Below are positions 46,886 through 56,784 of a stretch of 64,000 nucleotides of DNA, piece by piece. The stretch comes from Azoarcus sp. DD4. Its GTDB lineage: Bacteria > Pseudomonadota > Gammaproteobacteria > Burkholderiales > Rhodocyclaceae. The first letter of the stretch is position 1. Every line of letters starts with the position of its first letter. A model generated the notes under the pieces. That model saw only the letters and a program-made list of their open reading frames with translations. It was not told where the DNA came from and ran no database searches. The position numbers and the translations under genes were made by a program. The DNA lies in assembly GCF_006496635.1 (NCBI RefSeq), contig NZ_CP022958.1, forward strand, positions 1,240,001-1,304,000, in the 5' to 3' direction.

Positions 46886-48130
46886 ATGCAGACCCAGCTC
46901 GCCGATTTCATCCGCAATACGCCCGAGGGCCGCGAGGCTGACGAGATCCTGCGCAAGTGCGTGCATTGTGGTTTCTGCACCGCCACCTGTCCGACCTACC
47001 AGCTGCTCGGTGACGAGCTGGACGGGCCGCGCGGCCGGATCTACCTCATCAAGCAGCTGCTCGAAGGCCAGGACGTCACCGAGAAGACGCGGCTCCACCT
47101 CGACCGCTGCCTCACCTGCCGTTCCTGCGAGTCAACCTGTCCATCCGGTGTGCATTACAGCCGGCTGGCCGACATCGGCCGCCACATCGTCGAGCAGCGC
47201 GTGCCGCGCCGCGGGCTGGATCAGGCTGCACGCTGGGTGCTGCGCGAGCTGGTGCCGCGCGCCTCGGTGTTCGGCGCGGCGATGAAGGCCGGCCGTGCGG
47301 TACGTGGCCTGCTGCCGACGGTGCTCAAGGACAAGGTGCCAGTGGCGCGCGCATCCGGGCCGTGGCCGCGGCCACGCCATGCGCGGCGCATGTATGCGCT
47401 GGCCGGGTGCGCTCAACCGGCGATGGCACCGTCCATCAACGCCGCCACTGCGCGGGTGCTCGATACGCTGGGGATTTCACTGCAGGAAGCGCCCACGGCC
47501 GGCTGCTGCGGTGCCGTCCGCTTTCACCTGAACGACCAGGACGGCGCCCGCGGCGAGGCGCGACGCAACATCGACGCCTGGTGGCCGGCAATTGAGAGCG
47601 GCGAGGTCGAAGGCATCGTGATGACCGCATCGGGCTGCGGCGTGCAGGTGAAGGACTACGGCCATCTGCTGCAACACGATCCGGCCTATGCCGAGAGGGC
47701 GGCGCGCATCAGCGCACTCACCCGCGACGTGGCCGAGGTCGTCGCCGGCGAGGCCGGGCAGCTGCGGGCTCAATTGAACGCCAAGGGCGGCGGCGAAACT
47801 GCAGTCGCCTGGCATGCGCCCTGCACCCTGCAGCACGGATTGAAGGTACGCGGGGTGGTCGAGCAACTGCTCGCCGCCGCAGGCTTCCGGCTCACCCCGG
47901 TACGCGACGGCCACCTGTGCTGCGGTTCGGCCGGAACCTATTCGCTGCTGCAGCCGGAGATCTCGCATCAGTTGCGCGACAACAAGCTTGCCGCGCTGGG
48001 CGCGGGCGGCGCGGGCATCATCCTGTCGGCCAACATCGGCTGCATCACGCACTTGCAGGCAGGTACGTCGACGCCGGTGCGGCACTGGATCGAGGCCATC
48101 GACGCCCGCCTGAACGGTTTTCCGCTCTAG
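46886..48130 (+). CDS. glcF: glycolate oxidase iron-sulphur subunit GlcF
   Basis: A 414-residue protein with two 4Fe-4S clusters: CVHCGFCTATCPTY (residues 25-38) and CLTCRSCESTCPSG (about 75-88), and two CCG-type domains (GCAQPAM, AGCCGAV, HLCCGSAGTYSL). It passes electrons from GlcDE to the membrane quinone pool. Confidence 0.94.
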   Translation: MQTQLADFIRNTPEGREADEILRKCVHCGFCTATCPTYQLLGDELDGPRGRIYLIKQLLEGQDVTEKTRLHLDRCLTCRSCESTCPSGVHYSRLADIGRHIVEQRVPRRGLDQAARWVLRELVPRASVFGAAMKAGRAVRGLLPTVLKDKVPVARASGPWPRPRHARRMYALAGCAQPAMAPSINAATARVLDTLGISLQEAPTAGCCGAVRFHLNDQDGARGEARRNIDAWWPAIESGEVEGIVMTASGCGVQVKDYGHLLQHDPAYAERAARISALTRDVAEVVAGEAGQLRAQLNAKGGGETAVAWHAPCTLQHGLKVRGVVEQLLAAAGFRLTPVRDGHLCCGSAGTYSLLQPEISHQLRDNKLAALGAGGAGIILSANIGCITHLQAGTSTPVRHWIEAIDARLNGFPL

Positions 48131-48254
48131 CGCCGCGGCCGAGCGGGCGGCGTGCTGCCTTGCCGCAGCGCCGGGGTGCCGGATCGCGCGTAGGCACCCC
48201 AAATCCGGCGATGGTTGTTATGATCGCCGCCTTCCCGTTCTTCCTGCTCCTGTC

Positions 48255-49040
48255 ATGCCGTTGATCGCCGAGACCTGTGTTGCCCGCCACACCGGAGACC
48301 GGAAGGAGCAGCAGGACCGGGTCGCGCTGTTTGCGCATCCGACGCAGCCCGGCACCTTGCTCGCGGTGCTGGCCGATGGCATGGGCGGGCATTCGGGCGG
48401 TGCGATGGCGGCCGAGCAGGTCGCGATCAAAGCCAAGCAGAACTTCGAAGCCTTCATGCCTCAGCATGAGACGGCCGAGCATCTGCTCGACAGCATCGTG
48501 CGCGAGTCGCACGTGGTCATCAAACTCACCCGCTTCACCAGCGAACAGGATCCGCACAGCACCGCCGTGGTGTTCGTGCTGCAGCCGGGCCGGGCGAGCT
48601 GGGTGCATTGCGGCGATTCCCGCCTCTACCACTTCCGCGGTCGCGAAACCTGCCTGCGTAGCCAGGACCATTCGCTGGTCGGCGAACTGTTGCGCAAGGG
48701 CAAGCTGGACGAAGAGGGGGCACTCAGGCATCCGCAGCGCAACGTGCTGCTGTCCTGCCTGGGCAGCGACCGTGAGCCGCGCATCGAGTACGGCGAGGCC
48801 CGGCCTTTGGTCGCAGGCGACAGCTTTCTGTTGTGTTCCGACGGGTTGTGGTCCTACTTCTCGAGCGAAGAGCTGGCCACCGTCATCGACAGCCACACAC
48901 CGCGTGAAGCCGCGCAACTGCTGATCGACCTCGCCCGCGACCGTGCGGGCGGCTATGGCGACAATATCTCGCTGGCCATCATCAAGCTGTCTGACGCGCA
49001 GGCTCCCAGGCCGGGCCGTCCGTCCGGCGCCAGGGACTAG
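48255..49040 (+). CDS. PP2C-type serine/threonine phosphatase
   Basis: A 261-residue PPM-family phosphatase: RHTGDRKEQQDRV, LADGMGGHSGG, GDSRLYHFRG and the C-terminal GGYGDNISLAII carry the metal-coordinating aspartates. A cytoplasmic stand-alone phosphatase, probably countering a Hanks-type kinase such as the one at 30934-32220. It follows glcF after 124 bases and is not obviously part of an operon. Confidence 0.9.
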   Translation: MPLIAETCVARHTGDRKEQQDRVALFAHPTQPGTLLAVLADGMGGHSGGAMAAEQVAIKAKQNFEAFMPQHETAEHLLDSIVRESHVVIKLTRFTSEQDPHSTAVVFVLQPGRASWVHCGDSRLYHFRGRETCLRSQDHSLVGELLRKGKLDEEGALRHPQRNVLLSCLGSDREPRIEYGEARPLVAGDSFLLCSDGLWSYFSSEELATVIDSHTPREAAQLLIDLARDRAGGYGDNISLAIIKLSDAQAPRPGRPSGARD

Positions 49041-49277
49041 CCGCGAACGACCGTCGCCGGGCAGGACGCCAGTGCCGCGGCAATCCGGGCAGCATGTGCG
49101 GTGGCGTCGGCAGTGCTGCGACCTCGTCAGACTGAAGGTTGCGTACACGGCCTTTACCGGTAATATCCGGCGTGGCGCCGGCTGCGCACCGTTCTGGTGT
49201 GGGGCAGGGAGATTCCAAATATATAAAAGCGGTTCCGGCGCGCATTTTCCATCCAATCCTAAGGGAGGATTTACCCC

Positions 49278-50399
49278 ATGCCTCTGTTGATCGGAGTGCC
49301 AGCGGAGACCACCCCCGGCGAGCGTCGCTTGCCGGTGGTCCCCGACGTGGTGAAGAAGTACCAGGGCCTCGGCGCCCGGGTGATGCTGCAGAAGGGTGCC
49401 GGGATGCCGGCGCACTACCGCGATGAAGCCTTCGCGGAGGTGACGCTGGCCGGCGCCGAAGCGGTGTTCGGCGAGGCCGACGTGCTGCTGTGCGTGCAGC
49501 CGCCGAGCCTGGAGCGGCTGGCGGCGATGAAGCCGGGTGCGGTGCTGATCGGCCTGCTGCAACCGTGGAGCGATGCCGCGCGGGCGAAGCTGCTGCAGGA
49601 GAAGCAGATCACCGCCTTCGCGATGGAACTCCTGCCGCGCATCTCGCGCGCGCAGAGCATGGACGTGCTCTCCTCGCAGGGCGCGGTGGCGGGCTACGAA
49701 TGCGCGCTGATCGCCGCCGACCACAGCCCCAAGTTCTTCCCCATGCTCACCTACGCCGCCGGCACCATCCGCCCGGCCAAGGTGCTGGTGATCGGCGCCG
49801 GCGTCGCCGGGCTGCAGGCGATCGCCACCGCGCGGCGCATCGGCGCCATGGTCGAAGCCTACGACGTGCGCCCGGAGACCCGTGAGCAGATCGAATCGCT
49901 CGGCGCCAAGTTCGTCGACACCGGCGTCTCGGCGGCCGGTACCGGCGGCTACGCCCGCGAACTCACCGAGGAAGAGAAGGCGAAACAGGCGGAGCGCCTG
50001 GCCAAGGCCGTCGCCCAGTGCGACGCGCTGATCACCACCGCGGCCATCCCCGGCAAGCGTGCGCCGAAGATCATCACCGCCGACATGGTCGCGCGCATGA
50101 AGCCGGGCGCGGTCGTCGTCGACATGGCGGCCGAGACCGGCGGCAACGTCGAAGGCACCGTCGCCGGGGAAAAGACCTGGATCAACGACGTGCTGGTGAT
50201 CGGCCCCACCCACATCGCCAGCCGCATGCCGGTGCACGCGGCCGAGATGCTCGCCAAGAACCTCTTCAACTTCATCGGCCCCTTCATCAAGGACGGCGCG
50301 CTCACGCTCGACTGGGACGACGAAGTGCTCGCGGGTACCTGCCTCACCCACGCCGGCGAGCTGCGCCACGCCGGCGTCAAAGCCGCCCTCGGCCTGTAA
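49278..50399 (+). CDS. pntAA: NAD(P) transhydrogenase alpha-1 subunit
   Basis: A 373-residue NAD(H)-binding subunit (domain I) of proton-translocating transhydrogenase: IGVPAETTPGERRLPVVP, VLVIGAGVAGLQAIATARR and DVRPETREQIESLGAKF. It binds NADH on the cytoplasmic side. AGGGAGG lies at 49262-49268 before the ATG. It begins a three-gene operon in the split alpha-1/alpha-2/beta arrangement. Confidence 0.94.
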   Translation: MPLLIGVPAETTPGERRLPVVPDVVKKYQGLGARVMLQKGAGMPAHYRDEAFAEVTLAGAEAVFGEADVLLCVQPPSLERLAAMKPGAVLIGLLQPWSDAARAKLLQEKQITAFAMELLPRISRAQSMDVLSSQGAVAGYECALIAADHSPKFFPMLTYAAGTIRPAKVLVIGAGVAGLQAIATARRIGAMVEAYDVRPETREQIESLGAKFVDTGVSAAGTGGYARELTEEEKAKQAERLAKAVAQCDALITTAAIPGKRAPKIITADMVARMKPGAVVVDMAAETGGNVEGTVAGEKTWINDVLVIGPTHIASRMPVHAAEMLAKNLFNFIGPFIKDGALTLDWDDEVLAGTCLTHAGELRHAGVKAALGL

Positions 50400-50412
50400 C
50401 GGAGACGCTGCC

Positions 50413-50727
50413 ATGGAAGGCTTTACCGCAATCTACATCTTCATGCTCGCCGCCTTTACCGGCTACGAGGTTATCTCGCGGGTGCCGGTGATCCTGCACA
50501 CCCCGCTGATGTCGGGCTCCAACTTCGTGCACGGCGTGGTGCTGGTGGGCGCGATGGTCGTGCTCGGCCATGCCGACCCGGAGAGCCCGCTGCAGCTGGC
50601 GATCGGCTTCGTCGCCGTGTTCCTCGGCGCGGCCAATGCCGCCGGCGGCTACGTGGTGACCGAGCGCATGCTGGCAATGTTCAACAAGAGCGGCAACAAG
50701 GGCAGCAAGAAGGAGGGCGCGCAATGA
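50413..50727 (+). CDS. pntAB: NAD(P) transhydrogenase alpha-2 subunit
   Basis: A 104-residue membrane subunit with three hydrophobic segments (IYIFMLAAFTGYEVI, GVVLVGAMVVLG and IGFVAVFLGAANAAGGYV), corresponding to the membrane part of the fused alpha chain of Escherichia coli. Its stop overlaps the pntB start by four bases. Confidence 0.92.
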   Translation: MEGFTAIYIFMLAAFTGYEVISRVPVILHTPLMSGSNFVHGVVLVGAMVVLGHADPESPLQLAIGFVAVFLGAANAAGGYVVTERMLAMFNKSGNKGSKKEGAQ

Positions 50728-52103
50728 CGGCCAAGTGGTTCATCGACGCGTCCTACTTCGCGGTCGCAGTCGTCTTCATCCTCGCCTTGAAGGCGATGAG
50801 TTCGCCGGTGACGGCGCGGCGCGGCATCGTCTGGGGCGGCATCGCCATGGTGGCCGCCACCCTGGTCACCTTCGCCACGCCGGGACTGCAGAACTTCGGC
50901 TGGATGATTCTCGCCATCGTCAGTGGCGCGGCCGTGGCCTGGTGGAGCGGCAAGACAGTCAAGATGACCGACATGCCGCAGATGGTCGCCATCTACAACG
51001 GCATGGGCGGCGGCGCCGCGGCCGCGATCGCGGCGCTTGAGTTCGCCCGTGGCGAGGTGCACGGCACCGTGGTCGCCACACTCGCGGTGCTGGGCGCGCT
51101 GATCGGCTCGGTCGCCTTCTCGGGCTCGTGCATCGCGTTCGCGAAGCTGCAGGGCATCATGAAGAAGGCCTGGCGGCTGCCGGCGCAGAACGCGGTGAAC
51201 GTGGCGCTGGCGCTGGTCACCATCGGGCTGGGCGTGGCCATCATCGCTGCGGACACCATCAACCCGCAGCTGGTGATCGCCTTCTTCGTGCTCGCGCTCA
51301 TCCTCGGCGCGATTCTCACCAGCCCGATCGGCGGCGCCGACATGCCGGTGGTGATCTCGCTCCTGAACGCCTTCACCGGCCTCGCGGTCGGATTCGAAGG
51401 CTATGTGCTCGGCAATCCGGCGCTGATCGTGGCCGGCATCGTGGTCGGGGCATCCGGCACGCTGCTCACCCAGCTGATGGCGAAAGCCATGAACCGTCCG
51501 ATCTCCAACGTGCTGTTCACCCCGATCAGCGGGGCGGCATCGGGCGGCGGAGAAGGCATCGAAGGGACGATGAAGGAGTTCTCGGCGCTCGATGCGGCGT
51601 CGGTGATGCGCTACGCGAGCAAGGTCATCATCGTGCCGGGCTACGGCATGGCCGTGGCCGGTGCCCAGCACAAGGTGTGGGAGATGGCGCAGCTGCTCGA
51701 AGAGGGCGGGGTGGAGGTCGTCTTTGCGATCCACCCGGTCGCCGGACGCATGCCGGGCCACATGAACGTGCTGCTGGCCGAGGCGGGCGTGCCCTACGAC
51801 AAGATCTTCGACCTGGAGGAGATCAACGCCGACTTCCCGCAGGCGGAGGTGGCGCTCGTGATCGGGGCCAACGACGTGGTCAATCCGGTGGCGCGCACCG
51901 ACAAGTCCAGCCCGATCTACGGCATGCCCATCCTGAATGTGGACATGGCGCAGAACGTGATCGTGGTCAAGCGCGGCAAGGGCGCGGGCTACTCCGGGAT
52001 CGAGAATGCGCTGTTCTACAAGGACAACTGCCGCATGCTCTACGGCAGCGCGCAGCAGGCGATCGCCGAGGTGATCACGCATGTGAAGGCGCTGGAGGTG
52101 TGA
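50724..52103 (+). CDS. pntB: NAD(P) transhydrogenase beta subunit
   Basis: A 459-residue subunit with about nine membrane segments and a C-terminal NADP(H)-binding domain: VIIVPGYGMAVAGAQHKV, VFAIHPVAGRMPGHMN and IGANDVVNPVAR. It couples proton entry to NADPH formation. A perfect terminator follows at 52168-52221. Confidence 0.95.
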   Translation: MTAKWFIDASYFAVAVVFILALKAMSSPVTARRGIVWGGIAMVAATLVTFATPGLQNFGWMILAIVSGAAVAWWSGKTVKMTDMPQMVAIYNGMGGGAAAAIAALEFARGEVHGTVVATLAVLGALIGSVAFSGSCIAFAKLQGIMKKAWRLPAQNAVNVALALVTIGLGVAIIAADTINPQLVIAFFVLALILGAILTSPIGGADMPVVISLLNAFTGLAVGFEGYVLGNPALIVAGIVVGASGTLLTQLMAKAMNRPISNVLFTPISGAASGGGEGIEGTMKEFSALDAASVMRYASKVIIVPGYGMAVAGAQHKVWEMAQLLEEGGVEVVFAIHPVAGRMPGHMNVLLAEAGVPYDKIFDLEEINADFPQAEVALVIGANDVVNPVARTDKSSPIYGMPILNVDMAQNVIVVKRGKGAGYSGIENALFYKDNCRMLYGSAQQAIAEVITHVKALEV

Positions 52104-52167
52104 TGGACCGGCGTCGCTTCGGGCTGCGGACCGAGGTGGCGCCTGACGCTCAAGAGATGGCCGCATC

Positions 52168-52221
52168 GGGCCGTAAACCGGGAGGTTACTGTTTCCCGGT
52201 TTGCGGCCCAATGTTTTTTTT
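52168..52221 (+). terminator. strong terminator of the pnt operon, tail overlapping the next start codon
   Basis: A 16-pair stem, arms 52168-52183 (beginning GGGCCGTAAACC) and 52194-52209 (ending GCGGCCC), with a ten-base loop, followed by AATG and eight Ts (52214-52221). The ATG of the next ORF (52211) lies between the stem and the T-run. Confidence 0.88.
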
Positions 52222-52558
52222 GCGTCTGATCCTGTTGCTGATGTTGCCTGTGTCCGCCGCGATGGCGCAGGGCACCGCCGCGCCGGTCGCGTCACCGGCC
52301 GCAGGGGCCGCCGCCGTGGCAGCAGAAAGCGGGGCGAGCGCCAGGAAGCCGGCTGATAACTGGCGCGATACCAGCAACTACACTTTCCCGGCCATCGCCA
52401 AGACGGTGACCGACATGCAGAACGTCGCCTATGCGATGACCCTGCGCGACTATTGTGCCGACCGGCGGGTGCCGGATGATTTCGTGCGCGAGCGGCTGAA
52501 GCGCTTCAGTGCGATGACCGGCCGTGAGGAAACCTGTCCCAGCCTGATGGACTACTGA
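52211..52558 (+). CDS. small exported protein of unknown function
   Basis: A 115-residue protein: a signal peptide (MFFLRLILLLMLPVSAAMAQ), an Ala-rich linker and a helical domain with NWRDTSNYTFPAIAKTV, LRDYCADRRVPDDFVRERL and EETCPSLMDY. Two cysteines in the mature part could form a disulphide. The start lies within the pnt terminator tail; a longer frame from the ATG at 52103 is possible but would put the signal peptide internally. No ribosome site is seen close to 52211. Family not recognised. Confidence 0.6.
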   Translation: MFFLRLILLLMLPVSAAMAQGTAAPVASPAAGAAAVAAESGASARKPADNWRDTSNYTFPAIAKTVTDMQNVAYAMTLRDYCADRRVPDDFVRERLKRFSAMTGREETCPSLMDY

Positions 52559-52562
52559 GGTT

Positions 52563-55028
52563 TCAGCCGGTGCGCGCGGTGAGGTAGGCGGCGAAGGCGT
52601 CGGTCGCCAGCGGCGTCCCGAACAGCGGTCCTTGCTGCAGGTGACAGCCGAGCGCCGACAGGAAGGCCTGTTGCGCCGCATCGCTCACGCCCCGGGCGAA
52701 GATCTTGAGACCGAGCGAGCCGGCCATGCCGGCGATGGCTTCGACGACGGCCTCGCTGTCCTCGCTACTGCCGACGCCCTGCACCAGGCCGGGGGCCAGT
52801 TTGAGCGCCCGTACCGGATACCGTCGCAGACGCGGGATGGACGACAGACCGCGGCCGAAGTCGTCGATCGCCAGTCGGATACCGCGGCCGGCGAGCTGGC
52901 CCAGGGTCGTGCGGACGTGATCGTTGTCGGTGGCAAGGATGCCTTCGTCGAGATCGAGTTCCAGCTTGTCTGCCGGCAGGCCGGCGTGCCCCAGGGCGCG
53001 CTCCACGGCGTCGGCGAAGTCGCCGCGCATGACCTGTTCGATGGCGACATTGACGGTGACCGTCGGGATGGCCCCCTCGATGGTGGGCCACCGGGCCGCA
53101 GCGTTGCAGGCGGCGTTCAGGATCCAGTCGCCCAGCCGCACGATCAGGCCGTTTTCGCGTGCAGCGTCGGCAAAGTGGCGGTAGGGGACGAGGCCGAGTT
53201 CGGGATGGCGCCAGCGCAGCAGGGCTTCACCAGCGCAGATGCGGCCGCTGCGGGCATCGACCAGCGGCTGGAAGTGGACTTCGAGTTCCTGTCGTTCGAG
53301 CGCGGCGTACAGCCCGCCGCCGAAGTCGGCCTGATCGAGGCCGGCACTGCCGTTCTCGGCGACATAGCGCTGGTGGTTGTTGCCGCCGAGCCGACGCGCC
53401 TGGTGCAGCGCGCTGCCGGCGCGGCGCAGCAGCGTTTCGAGATCGGTGCCGTCGGCCGGATAGAGGGCAATGCCGATGCTCGCGGTCAGGTGGACCTCGG
53501 CGTGTTCCGCACGGAAGGGGGGCGCGAGGGCCGCGAGCAGTTGGTCGGCGGCGCGGGTGGTGGCGCCGGCCAGATCGAGGTCGGGCAGCAAGGCCAGGAA
53601 GGTGTCGCTGCGTTCGCGTGCGAGCACGGCCGCTTGCGGCAGGCTGCTGAGCAGGCGGCGGGCGATCTGCTGCAGGAAGGCGTCGCCGGTATTGTCGCCA
53701 TGCTCCTGGTTGACCGCCTTGAACTTGTCGACATCGATGCGCAGCAGGCCGATGCTGCCGCGGCGCAGGCGTGCCCGTCCGACGGCGTCCTTGAAGCGGC
53801 TCTCGAACAGGCGCCGGTTGGGCAGGCCGGTGAGGATGTCGTGGCGGGCGACGTACTCGGCTCGTGCTTCCGCCTGGCGCCGGGCGGTGAGGTCGGTGAA
53901 CATCGCGATGTAATGGCGTGGCGGCTGCTGTCCGGTGCGGACGGCGGTGATCGTAAGCCACTCCGGAAAGATCTCGCCATTCTTGCGGCGGTTCCAGATC
54001 TCACCCTGCCACTCTCCGCTGGTGGCAAGGGTTTGCCACATGTCGGCGTAGAAGCCGGTCTCCTGGCGCCCGGAGCTTAGCAGCGAGGGATTGCGCCCGA
54101 GGACTTCCTCGCGGCTGTAACCGGTGATCTCGGTAAAGGCACGATTGACCGCGACGATGCGATTGCTGGCATCGGTGACGAGGATGGCCTGGCTGGCGGC
54201 GTCGAACACGTCCACCGGAAGCTGCAGCGCGGTCGAACCGGCATCTTCGGCCGGCACGCATGCGGCGACAGACCTTGCCTCGGCGCTTGGCGGCAGGATC
54301 AGCAGCCGCCAGCCGGGGCGCGGGCCGGCCAACTGGCGGGCGGTGAAGTGGCCTTCGCGGCCGGGGATGGCAAGACGGGCGACCGGCGGCGCGTCGGCTG
54401 CCGGCCATTCCACCCACAGCTTGTCGCCGAGCGGCTTGCCGATCAGTTCGTCACGCTGCATGCCGAGCGTGGCCAGCGCCGCGGCATTGGCGGCGGTGAT
54501 GCGCCCGGCGTCGTCGATGACGATGACCGGCTGCGACAGCGCAGCGGCAAGGCGCGGCCATACCGTGTCGACCGGCAAGCACGCGGGGTCGTCGCGGCTT
54601 CCCGCTGCTGGCAGCGGGCTGAGGATGAGGGCGTGGATGCCGGGGCGCAGGCGCGGCGCTGCGATGAACTGCAGTTCGCGCTCGCCGCCGGCGGGCAGGG
54701 ATACCGTGATGGCGCCGCGCATTTCGCCGCGGATGAAGAGCCGCGCCCGGGCCTCGATGAAGGCGCGCTCGGACGGGAAGATATCGGCCAGCGGCCGTCC
54801 GGCAAGCTGGCGGTAGTCGCGCTGCAGCAGTTTGCAGGCGGCGCTGTTGGCGTCGAGTATGGTTTCGTCGCCGGTGATGATCAGGCCCTCGTCGAGCAGT
54901 TCGAGGAGGGCAAGATAAACCCCGGTTTCCGCACCTTCCGACAGATCCGGAAGGAAGGGCTCCTGGGGGCGATCATCGGGTTTGTCTTCGCCTCGAGGGC
55001 GACCTGCTGGATTCATCGGCGGCTGCAT
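52563..55028 (-). CDS. PAS-GGDEF-EAL protein with degenerate catalytic motifs
   Basis: About 821 residues: a PAS-like segment (LDEGLIITGDETILDANSA), a second PAS (VIDDAGRITAANAAAL), a third with VNRAFTEITGYSREEVLGRN, a GGDEF domain starting DILTGLPNRRLFE, and an EAL domain with EALLRW. The GGDEF signature is replaced by RSDTF; in the EAL domain the usual AEGVE is FARGVSD and the KIDRSF-type lysine-aspartate segment is LKLAPGL. Both enzymatic activities are therefore probably lost, leaving a sensor/c-di-GMP effector. The start is uncertain among 55028, 55016 and an upstream codon at 55088. Confidence 0.82.
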   Translation of the reverse strand: MQPPMNPAGRPRGEDKPDDRPQEPFLPDLSEGAETGVYLALLELLDEGLIITGDETILDANSAACKLLQRDYRQLAGRPLADIFPSERAFIEARARLFIRGEMRGAITVSLPAGGERELQFIAAPRLRPGIHALILSPLPAAGSRDDPACLPVDTVWPRLAAALSQPVIVIDDAGRITAANAAALATLGMQRDELIGKPLGDKLWVEWPAADAPPVARLAIPGREGHFTARQLAGPRPGWRLLILPPSAEARSVAACVPAEDAGSTALQLPVDVFDAASQAILVTDASNRIVAVNRAFTEITGYSREEVLGRNPSLLSSGRQETGFYADMWQTLATSGEWQGEIWNRRKNGEIFPEWLTITAVRTGQQPPRHYIAMFTDLTARRQAEARAEYVARHDILTGLPNRRLFESRFKDAVGRARLRRGSIGLLRIDVDKFKAVNQEHGDNTGDAFLQQIARRLLSSLPQAAVLARERSDTFLALLPDLDLAGATTRAADQLLAALAPPFRAEHAEVHLTASIGIALYPADGTDLETLLRRAGSALHQARRLGGNNHQRYVAENGSAGLDQADFGGGLYAALERQELEVHFQPLVDARSGRICAGEALLRWRHPELGLVPYRHFADAARENGLIVRLGDWILNAACNAAARWPTIEGAIPTVTVNVAIEQVMRGDFADAVERALGHAGLPADKLELDLDEGILATDNDHVRTTLGQLAGRGIRLAIDDFGRGLSSIPRLRRYPVRALKLAPGLVQGVGSSEDSEAVVEAIAGMAGSLGLKIFARGVSDAAQQAFLSALGCHLQQGPLFGTPLATDAFAAYLTARTG

Positions 55029-55115
55029 TCCAGGTGTTCCGGGCACATATCGGCTGGGAACCAGAATACTTGAAGCGCAGTCGCGCAAGCCGCCGAATAA
55101 CCGGGCGAGGCGGCC

Positions 55116-56582
55116 CTATTTCCGCCCCAGGCCACCGAGCAGGAAGGCGATGGGGCGTTGCGGACGACGCAGCGGCGCATCGGCATCGGCATGTTCCGGC
55201 GCCGGCGTGGTGCCGTCGATCGTGCCCACCGGCTTGGCGACATAGGGTTTGCTGAAGTCGAAGCCGTCCGCGGCGATGGTGGAGCGTGGGCGCTTGGCGA
55301 CCACGTTGCGGGCGCCGCGGTCCTCGCGTGCCGGGCGCTCTTCGCGCGCTGCGCGCGGTTCGCGCTTGGGCCGCTCGTCGAAATCCTCAACGGGGCGGCG
55401 GCCCTTGTGGGCGCGGCTGCCGGCTTCGAAGAAGTCGGGGTCGGGCTCGAAGCCGGGCACCACTTCCTGCGGGATCTCCAGCTTGATCAGCTTCTGGATG
55501 TCGGCCAGCAGGTGCTTTTCCTCGGTGCACACCAGCGACACCGCGTTGCCCTGGTGGCCGGCACGGCCGGTGCGGCCGATGCGGTGCACGTAGTCTTCGG
55601 CGGTGTGCGGCAGCTCGTAGTTGATGACGTAGGGCAACTCGTCGATGTCGATGCCGCGTGCGGCGACGTCGGTGGCGACCAGCACCCGCAGCTTGCCGGC
55701 CTTGAAGGCTTCCAGCGTTTCGGTGCGCTGCTGCTGGCTCTTGTCGCCGTGGATGGAGTCGGCCGAGATGCTGTGGCGCTCCAGGAAGTGGGCGAGCCGG
55801 CCGCACACCAGCTTGGTATCGACGAAGACCAGCGCCTGGGTGTCGGGCTGGTGGCGCAGCAGGTGGGCAAGCAGGTTGCGCTTCATGCCCGAGGACACCG
55901 GATGCACGCGGTGGGTGATGGTCTCCGACACCATGTTGCGCCGCGCCACCTCGATCAGCTGCGGGCTCTTCAGCATCTGGTCGGCGAGTTTCTTGATCTC
56001 GTCCGAGAAGGTGGCGGAGAACAGCAGGCTCTGGCGGCTGGCCGGCAGCAGCGCGAGGATGCGCTTGATGTCGGGGATGAAGCCCATGTCGAGCATGCGG
56101 TCGGCTTCGTCCAGCACCAGCATTTCGACCTGGGTGAGATTGATCGTCTTCTGCTGTACGTGGTCGAGCAGGCGGCCCGGGGTGGCGATGACGATCTCGA
56201 TGCCGCGCCGCAGTTCCTGGATCTGCGGGTTCATGTCCACCCCGCCGTAGATGCAGGTGGCGCGCAGCGGCAGGTGCTTGCTGTAGGTCTTGACCGACTC
56301 GTACACCTGCATCGCCAGCTCGCGCGTGGGCGCGAGGATGAGCGCCCGCGTCTGGTGGCGCGCCGGCGAGGTGCTGGTGTTGGCGTGGCGGGCCAGGCGG
56401 TGCAGCAGCGGCAGGGTGAAGCCGGCGGTCTTGCCGGTGCCGGTCTGGGCGCCGCCCATGACGTCGTGGCCGGCGATGACGATGGGGATGGCCTGGCGCT
56501 GGATGGGCGTCGGCTCGGTGTAGCCGGCGTCGGCTACTGCGCGCTGCAGTTCGGGGATGAGGCCGAGGTCGGCAAAACTCAT
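55116..56582 (-). CDS. rhlE: DEAD-box RNA helicase RhlE
   Basis: A 488-residue helicase with MSFADLGL at the start, Q motif, GGAQTGTGKTAGF (Walker A), LVLDEADRMLDMGF (DEAD), SATFS (motif III) and HRIGRTGRAG (motif VI). The C-terminal 100 residues are basic and low-complexity, as usual for RNA binding in RhlE. The ATG at 56582 matches the family start; a longer upstream frame is not used. Confidence 0.92.
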   Translation of the reverse strand: MSFADLGLIPELQRAVADAGYTEPTPIQRQAIPIVIAGHDVMGGAQTGTGKTAGFTLPLLHRLARHANTSTSPARHQTRALILAPTRELAMQVYESVKTYSKHLPLRATCIYGGVDMNPQIQELRRGIEIVIATPGRLLDHVQQKTINLTQVEMLVLDEADRMLDMGFIPDIKRILALLPASRQSLLFSATFSDEIKKLADQMLKSPQLIEVARRNMVSETITHRVHPVSSGMKRNLLAHLLRHQPDTQALVFVDTKLVCGRLAHFLERHSISADSIHGDKSQQQRTETLEAFKAGKLRVLVATDVAARGIDIDELPYVINYELPHTAEDYVHRIGRTGRAGHQGNAVSLVCTEEKHLLADIQKLIKLEIPQEVVPGFEPDPDFFEAGSRAHKGRRPVEDFDERPKREPRAAREERPAREDRGARNVVAKRPRSTIAADGFDFSKPYVAKPVGTIDGTTPAPEHADADAPLRRPQRPIAFLLGGLGRK

Positions 56583-56784
56583 GGGCGCCTTTCTGGTTGG
56601 CGGCCGTGCGGTGGATGGTGCCGCTCCGGGCGGCGGGAGGAACATGGACCGGGGACGGAACCGCCCCGGAAGCGCTCGCGCCAGCCGGCAGGCCGGGTGC
56701 ATGGAAAGCCGTGATTATACACGTGCACCGAAAGCCTTTTCGTGACAAGTGCTTCCGATGTTTTTCCGGCAGCCGGCCGCGCGC

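Noticed and set aside
48045..50414. 789-codon open frame on the - strand
   Set aside because: Antisense to glcF, the PP2C gene and pntAA together; no domain pattern and it spans intergenic regions.
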